A stretch of DNA of 64,000 nt from Dermatemys mawii. Taxonomy: Eukaryota > Chordata > Testudines > Dermatemydidae. Shown here one piece after another: positions 12,105 to 23,715 of the stretch. Within the stretch, counting starts at the first letter, position 1. Every line of letters begins with the position of its first letter. Location: the NCBI GenBank assembly GCA_007922305.1, contig ML677333.1, positions 20,552,792-20,616,791 on the forward strand. Reading direction: 5' to 3'. Both the position numbers and the translations under genes were made by a program. Below the pieces are notes generated by a model. The model did not search any database, was not told the origin of the DNA, and saw only the letters and a program-made list of their open reading frames with translations.

Positions 12105-12165
12105 GATAACTACTCTCTGGGATAACTGATGACTACTCTCTGGGATAACTGATAACTACTTTCTT
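12105..12165 (+). repeat. short tandem duplication at the CR1 5' boundary
   Basis: The segment 'actactctctgggataact' occurs twice, at about 12109 and 12132, with a third partial unit 'gataactactttc'. It looks like slippage at the end of the CR1 fragment. Confidence 0.7.
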
Positions 12166-12179
12166 TTAAGTATACCATG

Positions 12180-12850
12180 TAGAAAAAAGTATCGGACAAC
12201 AGTATGTACAAAGCCCGTTTCTTGATAACTTCTATTTCAACATTTGTCATTAAATTCTTGTCATATTTAGCATTCGTTTTCAAGATTGAATCATTTCTGT
12301 GCAATGTCTGATCAAATAGTCTAACTTGATCTTTGTACAATTAGACAATTTAAATGCATCATTCCTGATTTGCAAAGCTGGTCACCTCTCACCATAAGGA
12401 TGCTCGTGGAATTAGAAAAGTGTCTGAGAAGAAAAATTAGATGTTTAGACTAGGTAGAGTAAAACAGATTGGAAGAATGCAAAAACTGGGATTATTTATG
12501 ATCGACTGTGGAAGAGTTACAAGGTCTTAACTGAAGCATTCCAAATCTGCAGGGGTGTACTGAAAGCTAAGGAGCCTCCTCCTTTTCTTACCCTGTTCCA
12601 TAACTTGAGAGTGAAGCAACACTTCATCGACCAAGAAGATGGTTAGTTTTGGCATATGCAGTTCTGTAGTTAATTTCCTGTGGGTCAAGCTTATTTCTGC
12701 ATTAGATGCATGTTACTGTTGTTGATCAACAAGTTTATTGTCCAATACCCGTCAGGTGTGAGACAATTCCTGAACATAATTCCAAGAATTAGTATATTTT
12801 GTCTATCCATTGATATATCTTATTTTTTCTCTCAGACATACTAAGCAGAC
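12180..12850. other. no gene; possible decayed CR1 traces
   Basis: 'agctggtcacctctcaccat' and later 'gggattatttatgatcgact' faintly resemble the sense CR1 RT C-terminus. This is too diverged to assert. Confidence 0.25.
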
Positions 12851-13141
12851 ATGGTTGCCATCCCTTGGAACACTGTGGGGCTGTCCCCGACACAATGGAT
12901 CACTCCCCAATCCCATAAATAGGGTTTCAGGACTGATCTGCTATCCCTAAAATGTGTGTAGTCAGCATGAGATCGTCTGTTTAAGACATGGTGTCACAGC
13001 ACAATCCTGCTGTGATGCCATCCTGCCAAGGATCGTTTTTTGAGCATTGTCACATTGCATGGTGATGTTATGACACTTCATCGCAACATCACAGGGACGT
13101 GAGTTTATCCTGCAGGACAAACTACCAAGAGGTGGTAACTT
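12851..13141. mobile_element. possible DNA miniature element
   Basis: 'ggttgccatcccttgg' on the left and 'accaagaggtggtaac' on the right form imperfect inverted ends. The interior has several 'cacatcac/gtgatgt' phrases. No clear target duplication is visible. Confidence 0.35.
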
Positions 13142-13149
13142 TGTCTATG

Positions 13150-13955
13150 CATAGTCTGTTTGTTACTGGCCTGCAAACACATAATTATTTATGGGTCAGA
13201 CCAAAACCCAGAGACAGGTTTTAAAATATCATTCCATTGCTTATAAATCTTCCCAGGTGATGTCACGGTTAATTAAGCTACAGCCAACCTCCAACAATCT
13301 TCCTGTCAGCCTTCACAACTCTCATTAATCATGAGGTTCAGATAACTAGGCTATCTACAGTGGCTGCCCCACTGGGATGTTCATGAGAATGTGATACTTA
13401 ACTACGGTTATAACCTTGGTTTCAAAGAAATTTGGACAAAAGCCCAAGAACATATTCACAGCATTTACTGTTTCTGAAAGTTTTTTTTAAGCAACCCTGT
13501 GTTAGAGAGAGGAGCCACATAAACCCAATTGCTGATCATTAGCTTATACACTTATTCAATCCCAAATTGACCAGATGGGCTCTGTCTTGAGAAGGACAGG
13601 GCTGTGAGTAAAAGGAGGGCTAGACAGAACAGAAAATTTCTCTTAAATTTCCCAGAAAATCCAAGTTCCATCAGAGATATCTTCTTTTTTATTAGCATGC
13701 ATGTTAGCTATTAGCATGTTAAAATAGTAAATCAAATCAAATCAAATAAATGCAGTTCTCTTAAAATCCTATTTCTGCCCTGAGAAAATTCTCTCAATCT
13801 GCAGTTTGGGCTGGTTTCTCTTTTCATCCTAGGTTCTTAAGCATGCCATAATACCTTAGGATGAAGACAAGAGCTTTTTCACATACTAAGCTTTTGTTGT
13901 ACGTATCCTTTACAGATTATGTCCAGGGACTGCGTAGAAGAAAAGACATGTCAGA
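13150..13955. other. no gene; short (AAATC)n tract
   Basis: A 4-5 unit AAATC tract lies near 13730-13748. Nothing else is recognisable. Confidence 0.4.
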
Positions 13956-13959
13956 GCTC

Positions 13960-14110
13960 CAAGCATTGATTCCCAGCTGTGTGATCTTAGACAAGTCACT
14001 AAACCTTTTCAGGCTGAGTTTGCAAATCTATACTGGGAAATAATAAATTCATATATGGGCATAACAATATTCCTGCCTTCACTGCTCAGAGGGTTAGCAT
14101 GAAGTTTATC
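13960..14110 (-). mobile_element. MIR-type SINE relic
   Basis: 'gtgtgatcttagacaagtca' followed by 'aaaccttttcagg' and 'cagagggttagcatga' is the antisense of a MIR core, badly eroded. Confidence 0.5.
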
Positions 14111-14449
14111 AATAAGGCTCTAATCCTGCAAACACTACAATCTTTCACCACAGGCTATTCACAAACTTAAAGATAACCACATGTGTTTGTAGGTTTGGGG
14201 CCTAACTACTGAGAAGTTCTGATCAATTGCAAACTCCAGTGAAGGGCCAGAATCTTGGCCCCAGCTGCTGTCCTGTGTTGGGAGTTTACAGGAACTCATC
14301 ATGTCTGGGGATCTGGCCCAGTGATGGCAGCAAAGTCCAGTGTCATGTGCATGTCTTCTCATATTTGTGGCTGACTGTTGCACACAATGGAATTGTTGCT
14401 CTCTGAAAAAGCAAATTATCACCACACGGATTTAGATTTCACATGGATT

Positions 14450-14530
14450 GTTAGTCTTTAAGGTGCCACAGGACTCTTTGTTACTTCTGCAAACCCAAAC
14501 TAACATGACTACCTCTCTGATTCTTGACAT
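14450..14530 (+). mobile_element. PLE 3' terminal fragment
   Basis: 'ttagtctttaaggtgccaca' then 'ggactctttgttacttctgc' and 'aaactaacatgactacctc', ending 'tctgattcttgac'. This is the last 80 nt of the Penelope-like terminus, including the tail seen at 56256-56295. Confidence 0.7.
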
Positions 14531-14733
14531 GGATTCATGTTTCCTTTATTTATTAATTGGGATTTAAATAGACACACCAAAAAGAGAGCTTATCCCTTGC
14601 CATCAAAAATACATGACCATTATAAAACCAAAACAGTAATCCATTCCCCACACATCCTGTACATGCAACAATCAAGCAGCAAAGCACATTACAAACCAAA
14701 ACAAAAATCTTCCCTCTCAAATTCCCAAAAGAC

Positions 14734-14848
14734 TAAGGTAACCAGATTTTATAGGGACAGCCCTGATATTCAGGGCTTTGTCTTATTTAGGCACCTATTA
14801 CCCCCTATTCCCATCCCAATTTTTCACACTTGCTAACCAGTCACTCTT
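14734..14848. mobile_element. 115-bp miniature element of the TAGGGTGACCAGA family (inverse orientation)
   Basis: It starts taaggtaaccagattttata and ends gctaaccagtcactctt. The flanks caaaagac (14726-14733) and caaaaggc (14849-14856) match 7/8. It is the reverse-orientation relative of 3082-3199. Confidence 0.7.
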
Positions 14849-15162
14849 CAAAAGGCACTCCATCCCCAGGTACCTACTCAGACAGATGAGGTTGGCAGCA
14901 TGTCCCAGAGGTCAGAAAATCCAGACTATTTTGGACTAAGCAGTTTAAATGCTCAAAATGTCCTAAAACAATGACTCAGATGTTGCTGTTAATATTGGCC
15001 AAATCCTGAATGGTGTCACATGTTGACAACTCCCATTGGAGTCTGTTAACGTTCTGAGTGCTTGACACTTAGTATTAAAAGTTCTAGTGAATGCTAGGCA
15101 CATCACAGGGATAGAATAGATGTATGTTTAGTGAGTCTGCAAACAAATGTAGTGGTCATTAC

Positions 15163-15318
15163 CACTATTCCCTCTAAGCTGTGCATGAGCACACAGATCC
15201 TAAACCTCGTACACACAGCGAAACACTGCGTGCACAAAAATTTTCACAGAAGCACAAAAATTTGCACAGAAGAAATTTTTTGCACACACGGCCCATCAAA
15301 AATTAGAGGAAACATTGG
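15163..15318. mobile_element. hAT-like miniature element
   Basis: Inverted ends 'cactattccctctaagct' and 'aattagaggaaacattgg'. The interior has a short direct repeat of 'cacagaagcacaaaaat' type. The flanks do not show a convincing 8-bp duplication. Confidence 0.5.
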
Positions 15319-15319
15319 C

Positions 15320-17685
15320 CGTTATCCATTCAGTTTTATTGTAAGTCAACTATGCACATAGGGATGAACATTAAGGACCAATTTTCAAAATAGCAGAAGT
15401 ATAAGATCTCACATGCACACCTACTTCCAGCCAGCCAGAAGTTCCCTGTTCTCAAAACAAAAACAAACGGTATAGAGATTTTGCTTAAATATGAGATTCC
15501 GATAATATTATTGTTCATGGACAAATCAAAGGAGAAGGTGTTAGCATGTTCTGCCCACCAGGGCAGAACATCTAAGAAATACAGAAGCTCCAGACTTTCA
15601 TGGTGGAAAAAATAGAAAAAAGGAATCATGGGACAGATTCTCAAGCAGTGTAACTTGGCATTCCTCCATTACCTTCATTGAGCTATATGGATTTCAGTCA
15701 GCTGTGGCTCTGACCCCTTGTGTACAATTGCCATTGAAATGCCTTTGAGGTATAGGTCACATTTGGTAGAAGTTATGACTTGATAGATGCTAATCCTGAG
15801 TCAGTTGTAATTGTAATCTGAATGATGCCTGAGTTATTAAGCAAAATGTTTCAGGTAGCAGCAGCAGCCCTTAAAATTAATTTAGACATGAGTGAAAAGA
15901 AAAATGGTCTACAAAATCCCTTCAGCCTTTAAGAACTGAAACATTAACATATTAAATATATTCCTTGTCTAAAGACATGTGATCAGCAGGCTGCAATTAT
16001 CAAGATATGTTCAGAGAAGAGGAACATTTGGTGAATCTGAAGAGCATTTTTCACAATGCAGCAGAAGGTGAATTATATGTCTTTCTGAGGGAGGAAAGGA
16101 ACTATAGTTCCTTTAACTACGGTTAAATTAAACTATGGTTCAATTAAATAAATTTTCTTTTCATTTAATAATCAACTGAACTGTAGCATTAAAGTTTGAC
16201 TGTATGTTTAAATTTCTTAGTGCTTTCCTCCACAAGCTATAGTGGGGATAGGCAGCTTAGACCTATCCACTGTAACCGCAATAATTGTTTGGCATCCTGA
16301 CTCTTTTTTTTCAATACAGCTTGTGCATTGTGGTCACACTTCACATATTCCAAGAGAAATTGAAAATGCTAGAATTATCTCAGTGGAGTTACATAAAGGA
16401 TGAATTGGGCCATCTGTCCCAGATTTCTCAACCCCAGAGTCCACCTGTGACAAAAGAGTTATTTTGGGATAACTTCAACAGCATTAAAAAGGCTTCCCTG
16501 GAAATTGTGAATGATTGATGCATCAAATTTTCATAGTCAATACCATGAGAGAAATTCTGAGTACAGGGTATCACATTGGTTGGGAGTATGGTCCTCTCTC
16601 CATATCCTCTATACACATGACAGGAATGCGCCTCACAATGCTAGTGTCAACCCCTAGTAATATGAGATTCCTCCTGCCCTTCCATATTAGGTCTGCATTT
16701 TCAATAACGCTGCGGTGCCAATGTTAAGAAATAGAAGATTGCTCTTTTAAGCTGCTTAGCACATTCACCTTCCGCTGATTTCCACAAAAGTTGAAGGTGT
16801 TGTGCATTTCACAAAATCAGGTATAGCCCCAGATAGGGTAGAGGTGGAGTAGCCACTTTCCACAATTTGCATTACAGCACTACAGCAACCCCTGGCTTAG
16901 AGGATGTGTTGGGGGCAGGAGGGAGGGTGGCCAAAGCACTAACGTGCTCCAGTGATCCCTGGCCAATGGACAGATCTTTGGGAGCTGTTACCATCTGGCA
17001 CAATTTAAAAGCAGCCCTAATATTGCTCTAAAGTACATGCAAAGTAGACAGAATTGTCCCCAGAGAGCTACCTCTGTCTCCTTTGCAATCCCCCTCCTCT
17101 GCTGCACCCAGCCAATACTAGTTACAACACTGAATCCAGTCCCATGGTTTTTCCATCATCAGTTTCAATGTCACCCTATTCATGAGATGGTACAATATAA
17201 TTATCAGAATCACTAGACTTTTACCAGTGTCTTCCTTCTGCTGCTTTGACGGCTTGGTCCTTGTGTAGAATTTTCAGTTCAGTTTTTATGTATTTAAAGG
17301 CAACAGATCTGTGCCATTTGTAAAAAATGTGTAATGATGGAAACAATGTTTCCTACCTCAAGTCTAATACAACCCTTGAAACTGCTGCCTCTTTCTGAGA
17401 GCAATGCATTGTGGGGGTTTTGCATGAGACCTTCTTTGTTACTGCTGCTGCCATTCTGCATTCTTTTTTGCAGATAGTAAAAAAATAATAACGTAAACAG
17501 TGTTCCTCCCCTAGGCAAACTAAGAAATGAAAATGTCTTAGCCTTCTGATACTGTGTTTATCTTCCAAGAATTCTAGCCATGAAAGTAAAGCAATACTTC
17601 CAATTTACATATGAAACTATTGCCAGGGAGTCAAATACACAGTTACTGAGGAAAGAAAATTCTTAAGGCCTCTCCTGGTGTTTCA
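15320..17685. other. no gene recognised (2.4 kb)
   Basis: I checked both strands for exons flanked by splice signals and for repeat termini and found none convincing. The open frames at 15336-15644, 16285-16518 and 17294-17568 have no motifs and no codon pattern I trust. Confidence 0.4.
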
Positions 17686-17687
17686 GA

Positions 17688-17780
17688 GTCACAGACATAA
17701 GGCAATCTAGTCCATCCCACTGTAATGAGGTAGGACCAAATACACCTAGACAATTCCTGACAGGTGTTTTACCAGTAGTT
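17688..17780 (-). mobile_element. CR1 3' end fragment
   Basis: 'gtcacagacataaggcaatc' and 'caattcctgacaggtgtttt' are the antisense of the CR1 3' UTR, about 90 bp long and diverged. Confidence 0.6.
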
Positions 17781-18329
17781 CCCCTATCAATTTTTGTTAA
17801 CAATGCCCAAGAAGTGAACTAAATGTTCTTTATTCCCAGAATTTACTTAGCAATTAGGAAAATTATAAAACTTTTATTTCCCACCTAGTTATAGGTCCTT
17901 TCTGCTGACATATTATTATTATCCGTTTTTCTATGTTTCCAAAAGAACAGAAGCAACTGACAAAGTTAGTCATCACGACTAATTGATAAACAGCACCACG
18001 ACTAATGTAATTCTACTTGTAGTTATAGTTCCTCACAGTCTGATCTTCACAGTATTTTGTATAAGACAATTACCTGTTTGTGCGTCCTTTGACTTTTCCG
18101 CATCTATTGCTTTTTTTCTCTTCATTTTCACTTAGCAGTAAAATGTTCTACGTTACATACTGTTGGGCTTGTTGGCTTCTCGATAATGCATCTGTTTTAA
18201 TTTACTTTCATCATTTTACTAGGTATTTCTATCTTTTAATGCCACTACCTTAATCCCTATCATTCACAATCTCAGAGGAGAGGGGGACTTCACTCCTCCC
18301 ACTTCCTCGTCCTACACATTCAGGCCATA

Positions 18330-18950
18330 TCCTAATCCCAGTGCTTTGTCTTCCTCAGCATCTCCAAGATCCATACGTTTCTTTCCATCTCCCCAGCCTA
18401 AACACTCCATATATTGCTCCCCCGCACCATTCCAAACAAAATGGAGCCACTACAGTCATCTTCCTTGTCTATCGATTCAACCATGTCACTTACCTCTTTG
18501 AATCCCCCCACTGGTTCCCCATCAGCTATTGTATGACATTTAGAATTCTTATCACAGCTTTAATAGCTTTATATAATTGCCCCCTCTGATTATCCGCCCT
18601 TGTAGAATTTTGTGTCTCCCCTCTGCTCCACCAGCATTCCTAGCTTCATTCCTCTTTTTTCCAGCTTCTCATATAACCACCTCTCTATCTTTCATCCACA
18701 CAGGTCCTATGTACGGTATGACATCCCTGAGCTCATCTGCAAAGCCCCTACTTAGTTTGTATTTAAATCCACTTCTGCTGTATTGCTTACAGTGACTGAT
18801 TTGTCTAGTATTTACATTGCCAGGTAATGTTCCTTTTCACCATACCCTTTCTCTACTTGCCTGTTGGTCCTTAGAGTGTGAGCTCTTAGCAGCAGGGACT
18901 ACCTCTTTCTGAATGTTTGGAAATCACACGAATGCTACCAGAAATAAGTG
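18330..18950 (+). mobile_element. L2 LINE 3' fragment
   Basis: The plus strand carries the L2 RT C-terminus. At 18341-18589 it reads KQNGATTVIFLVYRFNHVT and then HWFPISYCMTFRILI, which correspond to the conserved 'A-I-L-R-DH-T ... HWLPI' block. The 3' end 'gagtgtgagctcttagcagc' with 'agggacta' is the L2 tail. Stops and indels have broken the ORF. Confidence 0.75.
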
Positions 18951-18959
18951 TATTCTAAT

Positions 18960-20176
18960 TACTCTCTGGATATCTCTAGTTCATCTTAATTAGGAGTATT
19001 ACATATGCATGTATTCATCTCTATGTGCATGCACATGCTGCAATAGCAATGCCTCAGTTCTCCTGTCATTCTTATTAGTGTATGCACAAGTGGTACAATA
19101 AAGATGAAAAAAACTTCTAAATACAATCTCAAGAGTAGGGAAATAAAACAAAAGTGCCAACAGTGATTTGGTAGGCATCACATGTGACTTCAGTTGGGCC
19201 ACCTCTGCCAGAGGCCTACCATTACTAGCCTTTTGCAGAGTTCTTGGAAACTTCCCACACAGCTAATACCGCTGCATGCTTATCTGGATAGGAGTGATGA
19301 TCCCCATAATAATCCCTATCCCTAGACTGCAATGGAACCATACAAGAGCAGGTTGAAAAAAAACTGAGAAATCCGGTGTGTTTTCTGTAATGAGCACTTT
19401 TTATCTTCAATACTTTTTCTGAACACTCCACCATCTGAATGCTAAAAGAAAAATCACACACTGAAGCCCTGAAAGGTTTTCAATAAAGATGACTTTAAGA
19501 TAATATTGTCTACTATCATTTTTCTTAATACAATGTACAAGGGTCATTTAAAAACCTGCACTAAGGAACACAGCCAGCTATGATTTACAAAAATACTTCA
19601 GAAATGGCTGTGTCATTTAAAAACATTGATAAATACATTTTAAAGGGTATTCTCCTCTGGATACGTGAGAAATGTATGTATATGAGACTAATTTTGTGAT
19701 GTGCTAAACACCATTGGTTCCCAATGAAATCTAATGGCCCAGCACCTCACAGGATTGGGCCCTTAATTTAAATTAGCACTAAAGGGAGTTACCTTCATAT
19801 ATCACCCTCGTATGGCTGGGAAAGTAATCCCTTAAAGTCCTGGTAAACCAAAAGACATGTGTCTAATGGACCTTCATAATCAACTGAGATGACACAAAGT
19901 TTGGCAGTAATTGAATGAAATTTGCAAAATGAATGTTACCAAAAGACAAGTTCTCTATTAGTTTTGCCAACTTTTCTAATTAAAAGAAGTGAGTCATATT
20001 TTACATAAATGTGCTTCTTAGAACATACTTTTACTGACAGATGCAATGAGAAGTACCTGGATTTTAACTGAAAAGTTAAAATAATAATTTCCCACTGCAG
20101 TCTCAGGCCAAAATTTCATACCACCTCTGTGGTCCTAAAACAAAGGAGCCAAGTCTGCAGAAAGCAGCCTCTTGAG
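18960..20176. other. no gene recognised (1.2 kb)
   Basis: AT-rich. A short relic 'ccaatgaaatctaatggccc' near 19721 belongs to the dispersed 'tcaatggg' motif class. Confidence 0.35.
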
Positions 20177-20184
20177 CTGCTAGT

Positions 20185-20485
20185 CAGGGGTGAAAGTGGA
20201 CCAGTAGGGGCCAGTACAGCATACCAGTAAGAAGCTGGGACCAGTCCATACCCAGCCGACATTAAGCACCAGGGCCGCCACCGTCGGGGGGGTACAAAAG
20301 GGGCAGCTGTCCCAGGGCCAGCGATTTAAAAAGAGCTCCAGGCAGCACAGGCCAGGCAGCAGGGAATGGCTGGCTGAGGGAGGCTGACCTTCAGCTGCAT
20401 CCCTTCCAACCAAAGCCCCACCACTTTTGGGGGTCCAGAGCAAGGCCCCCATACCAATAAGAATTTAATATTACTTTCACCCCTG
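20185..20485. mobile_element. hAT miniature element (301 bp)
   Basis: The termini CAGGGGTGAAAGT and ACTTTCACCCCTG are perfect inverted repeats. The flanks ctgctagt (20177-20184) and ctggtggt (20486-20493) match 6/8. The GC-rich interior makes spurious open frames on the minus strand. Confidence 0.8.
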
Positions 20486-20510
20486 CTGGTGGTCCACAAA
20501 GGCCTGAAAC

Positions 20511-20605
20511 ACATCCGATGAAGTGGGCTATAGCCCACAAAAGCTTATGCTGAAATAAATTGGTTAGTCTCTAAGGTGCCACAAGTCTTCCTGGTTTTCT
20601 TTACT
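20511..20605 (+). mobile_element. PLE-type 3' terminus relic
   Basis: 'catccgatgaagtgggctat' with the 'agcccac' partner arm, then 'gcttatgctgaa', 'ttggttagtctctaaggtgc'. It lacks the final tail and begins exactly at the stem-loop segment. Confidence 0.6.
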
Positions 20606-20609
20606 CTGT

Positions 20610-21595
20610 ATTTGTAAGTCAGCTCAATATTAGAAAACCTGGGGCCATGCAACCTGAAGATCATTTGAAAATTTTACATCTCTTTCTCTTTCAAATGAAT
20701 TGTCTATAGGATGTAAATATATGAATACAGCCTACCCTTGCTCAGTGGGAGGAGAAAGAAGTTAAATTCCTTGAAATAAAAAAATAACATTGCATATTCT
20801 TAGTGACTGAAATTTGGAACTTGAAATTATTATTCCAACTGTCACTGAATTCTTCAGTTCAGTTTTTATTTGTAATAGGACAGTTCAGAATTTCTAAACT
20901 GATCAGGAACACATTCTGTATATCGGTGTCTGTCCACAAATTTTATGAAATATCAGGCTTCTGTTGCTACCAAACAGTAGTTCACATCTAAAAGATGCAT
21001 CTTCCCTTGGAAATTTCATATCTTTTTTCAGCAACTGTTCAGCTGCAGTGGTATTGCTAATGTGTAAGCTCTATACCTGAGCATATATGTCCTTGCTTGT
21101 GTCCCTCTCATTTTACACTCCTCGGTAATGGCTGCTAAATGACTAACTTGGCTACACCAAAATGGATAAGAATACATGATTTACAAGAGGTTGAGGCATC
21201 CAATTCTACATTGCTTTGCACCTTGTGTAGTCATGTAGGTCAATCTGGAGTAACTCCGTTGATTTCATAAGAGTCACACTGGTGTATGACATCAGAATTT
21301 GGCATTTACACTTTTCAAAACAAAAGCAAAATTGACAGAAATGATCTTAAGTGAGTGGAAAATTCTTATTTGTTAGTGTTGCACTCACGTTGCACAGCTA
21401 CAAATGGCCACCAAAGGTGCAAAGCAAAGGAAAAGCAGATCCTGGGTTATATCTGTTATGTGAGGACAGTAGGCCACACTAACTGACTCATGTAAATGAT
21501 CTAGATGTACTAAGCAGGCAGGTCTTTTATTGGGGGTATTGAGTAAACAGCTTTTGTTACAGTATAAATATTCTGGGTTACTCACTTAAAAATTC
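20610..21595. other. no gene; one relic at 21225-21300
   Basis: 'ggtcaatctggagtaactcc' followed by 'gttgatttcataagagtcac' is one of the dispersed relics. Nothing else is assignable. Confidence 0.35.
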
Positions 21596-21599
21596 TAAA

Positions 21600-22085
21600 T
21601 AGCTGTTCGATTCAACTCTTGCCTAGACTAAAAATCTAGGATTTAGAAAGTGTGTTTACTTTTTATTTTCTTAGGATACCTATCTCTGACCTTTATGCCT
21701 ACCACTTATAATCACTTAAAATCTATCTTTCTGTAGTTAATAAATTTGTTTTATATGTTACCTAAAATGGTGTGTTGTGGGTGAAGTGCTTGGGAAATCT
21801 CAGCTCAGGCTAACAAGGGCTGTTGCACAGCCACTATCTTTTTGTCGGAGTGGTGAACTAGGTAATGAACTTACCCTGGCCATGCTTCTGATTAGTACAA
21901 GATGGTACAGTTCTGGGGTATAAGGCTGGGGATATCTGTGGAAAGTACAGAGCCTGTCAGAGGTTTGTATCTTGACATAACAGTGTGAGCGGTAACCCAG
22001 GTTGGTGGGTTTGGAGGGCTCAGTGGTCCCACAGTCCAGGGTGCACCCTAGGGACTCCATCATAAATGGGATGGCATTCAAGGCA
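21600..22085 (+). mobile_element. possible LTR fragment
   Basis: 'gttaataaatttgtttta', 'gtgtgttgtgggtgaagtgc' and 'gggaaatctcagctcagg' match my recollection of the 3' part of a turtle LTR, including an AATAAA signal near 21741. Boundaries are not visible, and class is a guess. Confidence 0.3.
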
Positions 22086-22089
22086 GCTA

Positions 22090-22639
22090 GCCAATCCTGC
22101 CACTCATGCCGCCACAGCTACTCTTCTATTTAGTATGCTAGATCAGAGCTAGATCAGAGGTAGTGCTGGTATATCTACCTGAACTGGAATTACACCTCCG
22201 GCTCCATTGCAGACTTATCTTAATTCAGAGGGAAGAGTTCCAGCTTTGAAGCTTGCTTCTCCTCTTATACCTGTGTAAATAAGCCAGTGGAGTCACATTG
22301 ATGTTTACAGCAACGTAAGTAAGAGCAGAAACAGGATCACTGAATTATTGGCGTTTATTTTTATACCACCCCAGGGCTTCTCCTCCAAATAATGACTAGG
22401 TCCAAACCACTTTGCTGTTTAAATTTAATAAGATCACAGTTTCAGTAGTTACAAAGCCACTGAAGAAGATAGAATGATAGTACATTAATATTGAAGGAGG
22501 TACGATACCTTGAATTAGTCATAAAGGTTTGTTCTATTGTTTTATTCTGTTTTATTCTAAATTAGAAATGTAATCTTTATAGATACCGGCTAAAAGATGT
22601 CAAATACTTGGCATTTACGGTGTATTATACCAAGACATT
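22090..22639. other. no gene; one relic at 22285-22335
   Basis: 'ccagtggagtcacattgatg' is another dispersed relic. The remainder is unassigned. Confidence 0.3.
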
Positions 22640-22800
22640 CGCTTGAGCATCTTATGATGCTTAACAAATCTGAGAATTTTACAACTAAGAGAGCATTTAA
22701 GCAACTTGACTAAGGTCAAACAGTGAGTCAGTGGCAAATTTAGGACTAGAATCCACATCTTTGCACATCTAGTTTCCTGCCCTAATCACTAAGGGTGCTG
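22640..22800 (+). mobile_element. MIR-type SINE relic
   Basis: 'agcaacttgactaaggtcaa', 'cagtgagtcagtggcaa' and 'aggactagaatccacat' are MIR core and downstream phrases in sense orientation. Confidence 0.6.
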
Positions 22801-23003
22801 CCTAACACCAATTACTGCAGGCACATGTTTGCATTGGAAATATAATTTATCCTAGCATCTATACAAACAAAAATTGAATATATAAGGAGCCTCAGGATAT
22901 CCTTTTGAATGTCAAGAACACATGTTCATTATAAATACACATCAGTCATCAAATAGTATTAGCTTCAACTGGACTAATTATACAGGTTGCTAGATATGTG
23001 TAT

Positions 23004-23711
23004 TGTTATGGGGCAAGGCCAGATGACTATAGTAAAATAATAGGAGACAGATATGTTAGCTACAGGCTAAAGAAATCCTTGTGACCAGGATAAGCAAACG
23101 GCAGCTGCTCCAGGTCAGTTAAGACACCTGGGACCAATTAAGATCTTTCTAGAAGGCAGAGAGGATATCTAGGTTGATTGGAACACTTGAAGCCAATCAG
23201 GGGCTGGCTGAAATTAGTTAAAAGCCTCCCAGTTAGTCAGGTGTATGTGTGTGTCAGGAGCTGTAGGAGGAAGCTGTGCTCTTGGAGAGACTGAGCAGTA
23301 CACACCATATCAGTCACAAAGAAGGAGGCCTGAGGTAAGGGTGAAGTGGAGCTTGAGGAAGTGGGGGACTGCTGTGGGGAAGTAGCCCAGGGAATTGTAC
23401 ATGTCCTGTTTCTAAAAAGTCAGTTACCCTAGCTGATACTATTCAGGTTCCCTGGGCTGGAGCCTGGAGTAGAGGCTGGCCATGGGATCCCCCCATTAAT
23501 CACTGAGATTGGGAGATAACAGAGACTGTGCGAGGAAGGGTTGCTTCTCCTCACCTGCCTTGCTGGCTTATGATGAAAAGGGCTCAGTAGACTGTGACCC
23601 TTGCATCTAGAGAGAGAAGGGCTATGTGGAGGGTCTCAGTGAGCCTCTGAGGCTAGCCAAACCCGCCAGGAAGCATGGGACCCACGGAGACAAGGACAGA
23701 GCTTTGTCACA
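23004..23711 (+). mobile_element. solo LTR, 708 bp
   Basis: The segment begins TGTTATGGGGCAAGG and ends CTTTGTCACA, so it has the TG...CA ends of an LTR. It is flanked on both sides by gtat (23000-23003 and 23712-23715), a 4-bp duplication as made by gammaretrovirus-like (ERV1) integrases. There is no internal retroviral sequence next to it, so it is a solo LTR left by recombination. Orientation is assumed from the left-to-right TG...CA reading and is not independent evidence. Confidence 0.65.
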
Positions 23712-23715
23712 GTAT

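Larger units (their letters stand above)
11102..12170 (-). mobile_element. CR1 LINE 3' fragment (1.07 kb)
   Basis: It begins with 'atcatagaat' (antisense CR1 3' end) and 'gaggtcatctagtccagtcc'. It then runs through the antisense 3' UTR and the C-terminal half of the CR1 reverse-transcriptase ORF. The left part is only mildly diverged, which suggests a younger copy than the others here. It ends in a short duplicated segment at about 12105-12165. Confidence 0.85.
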
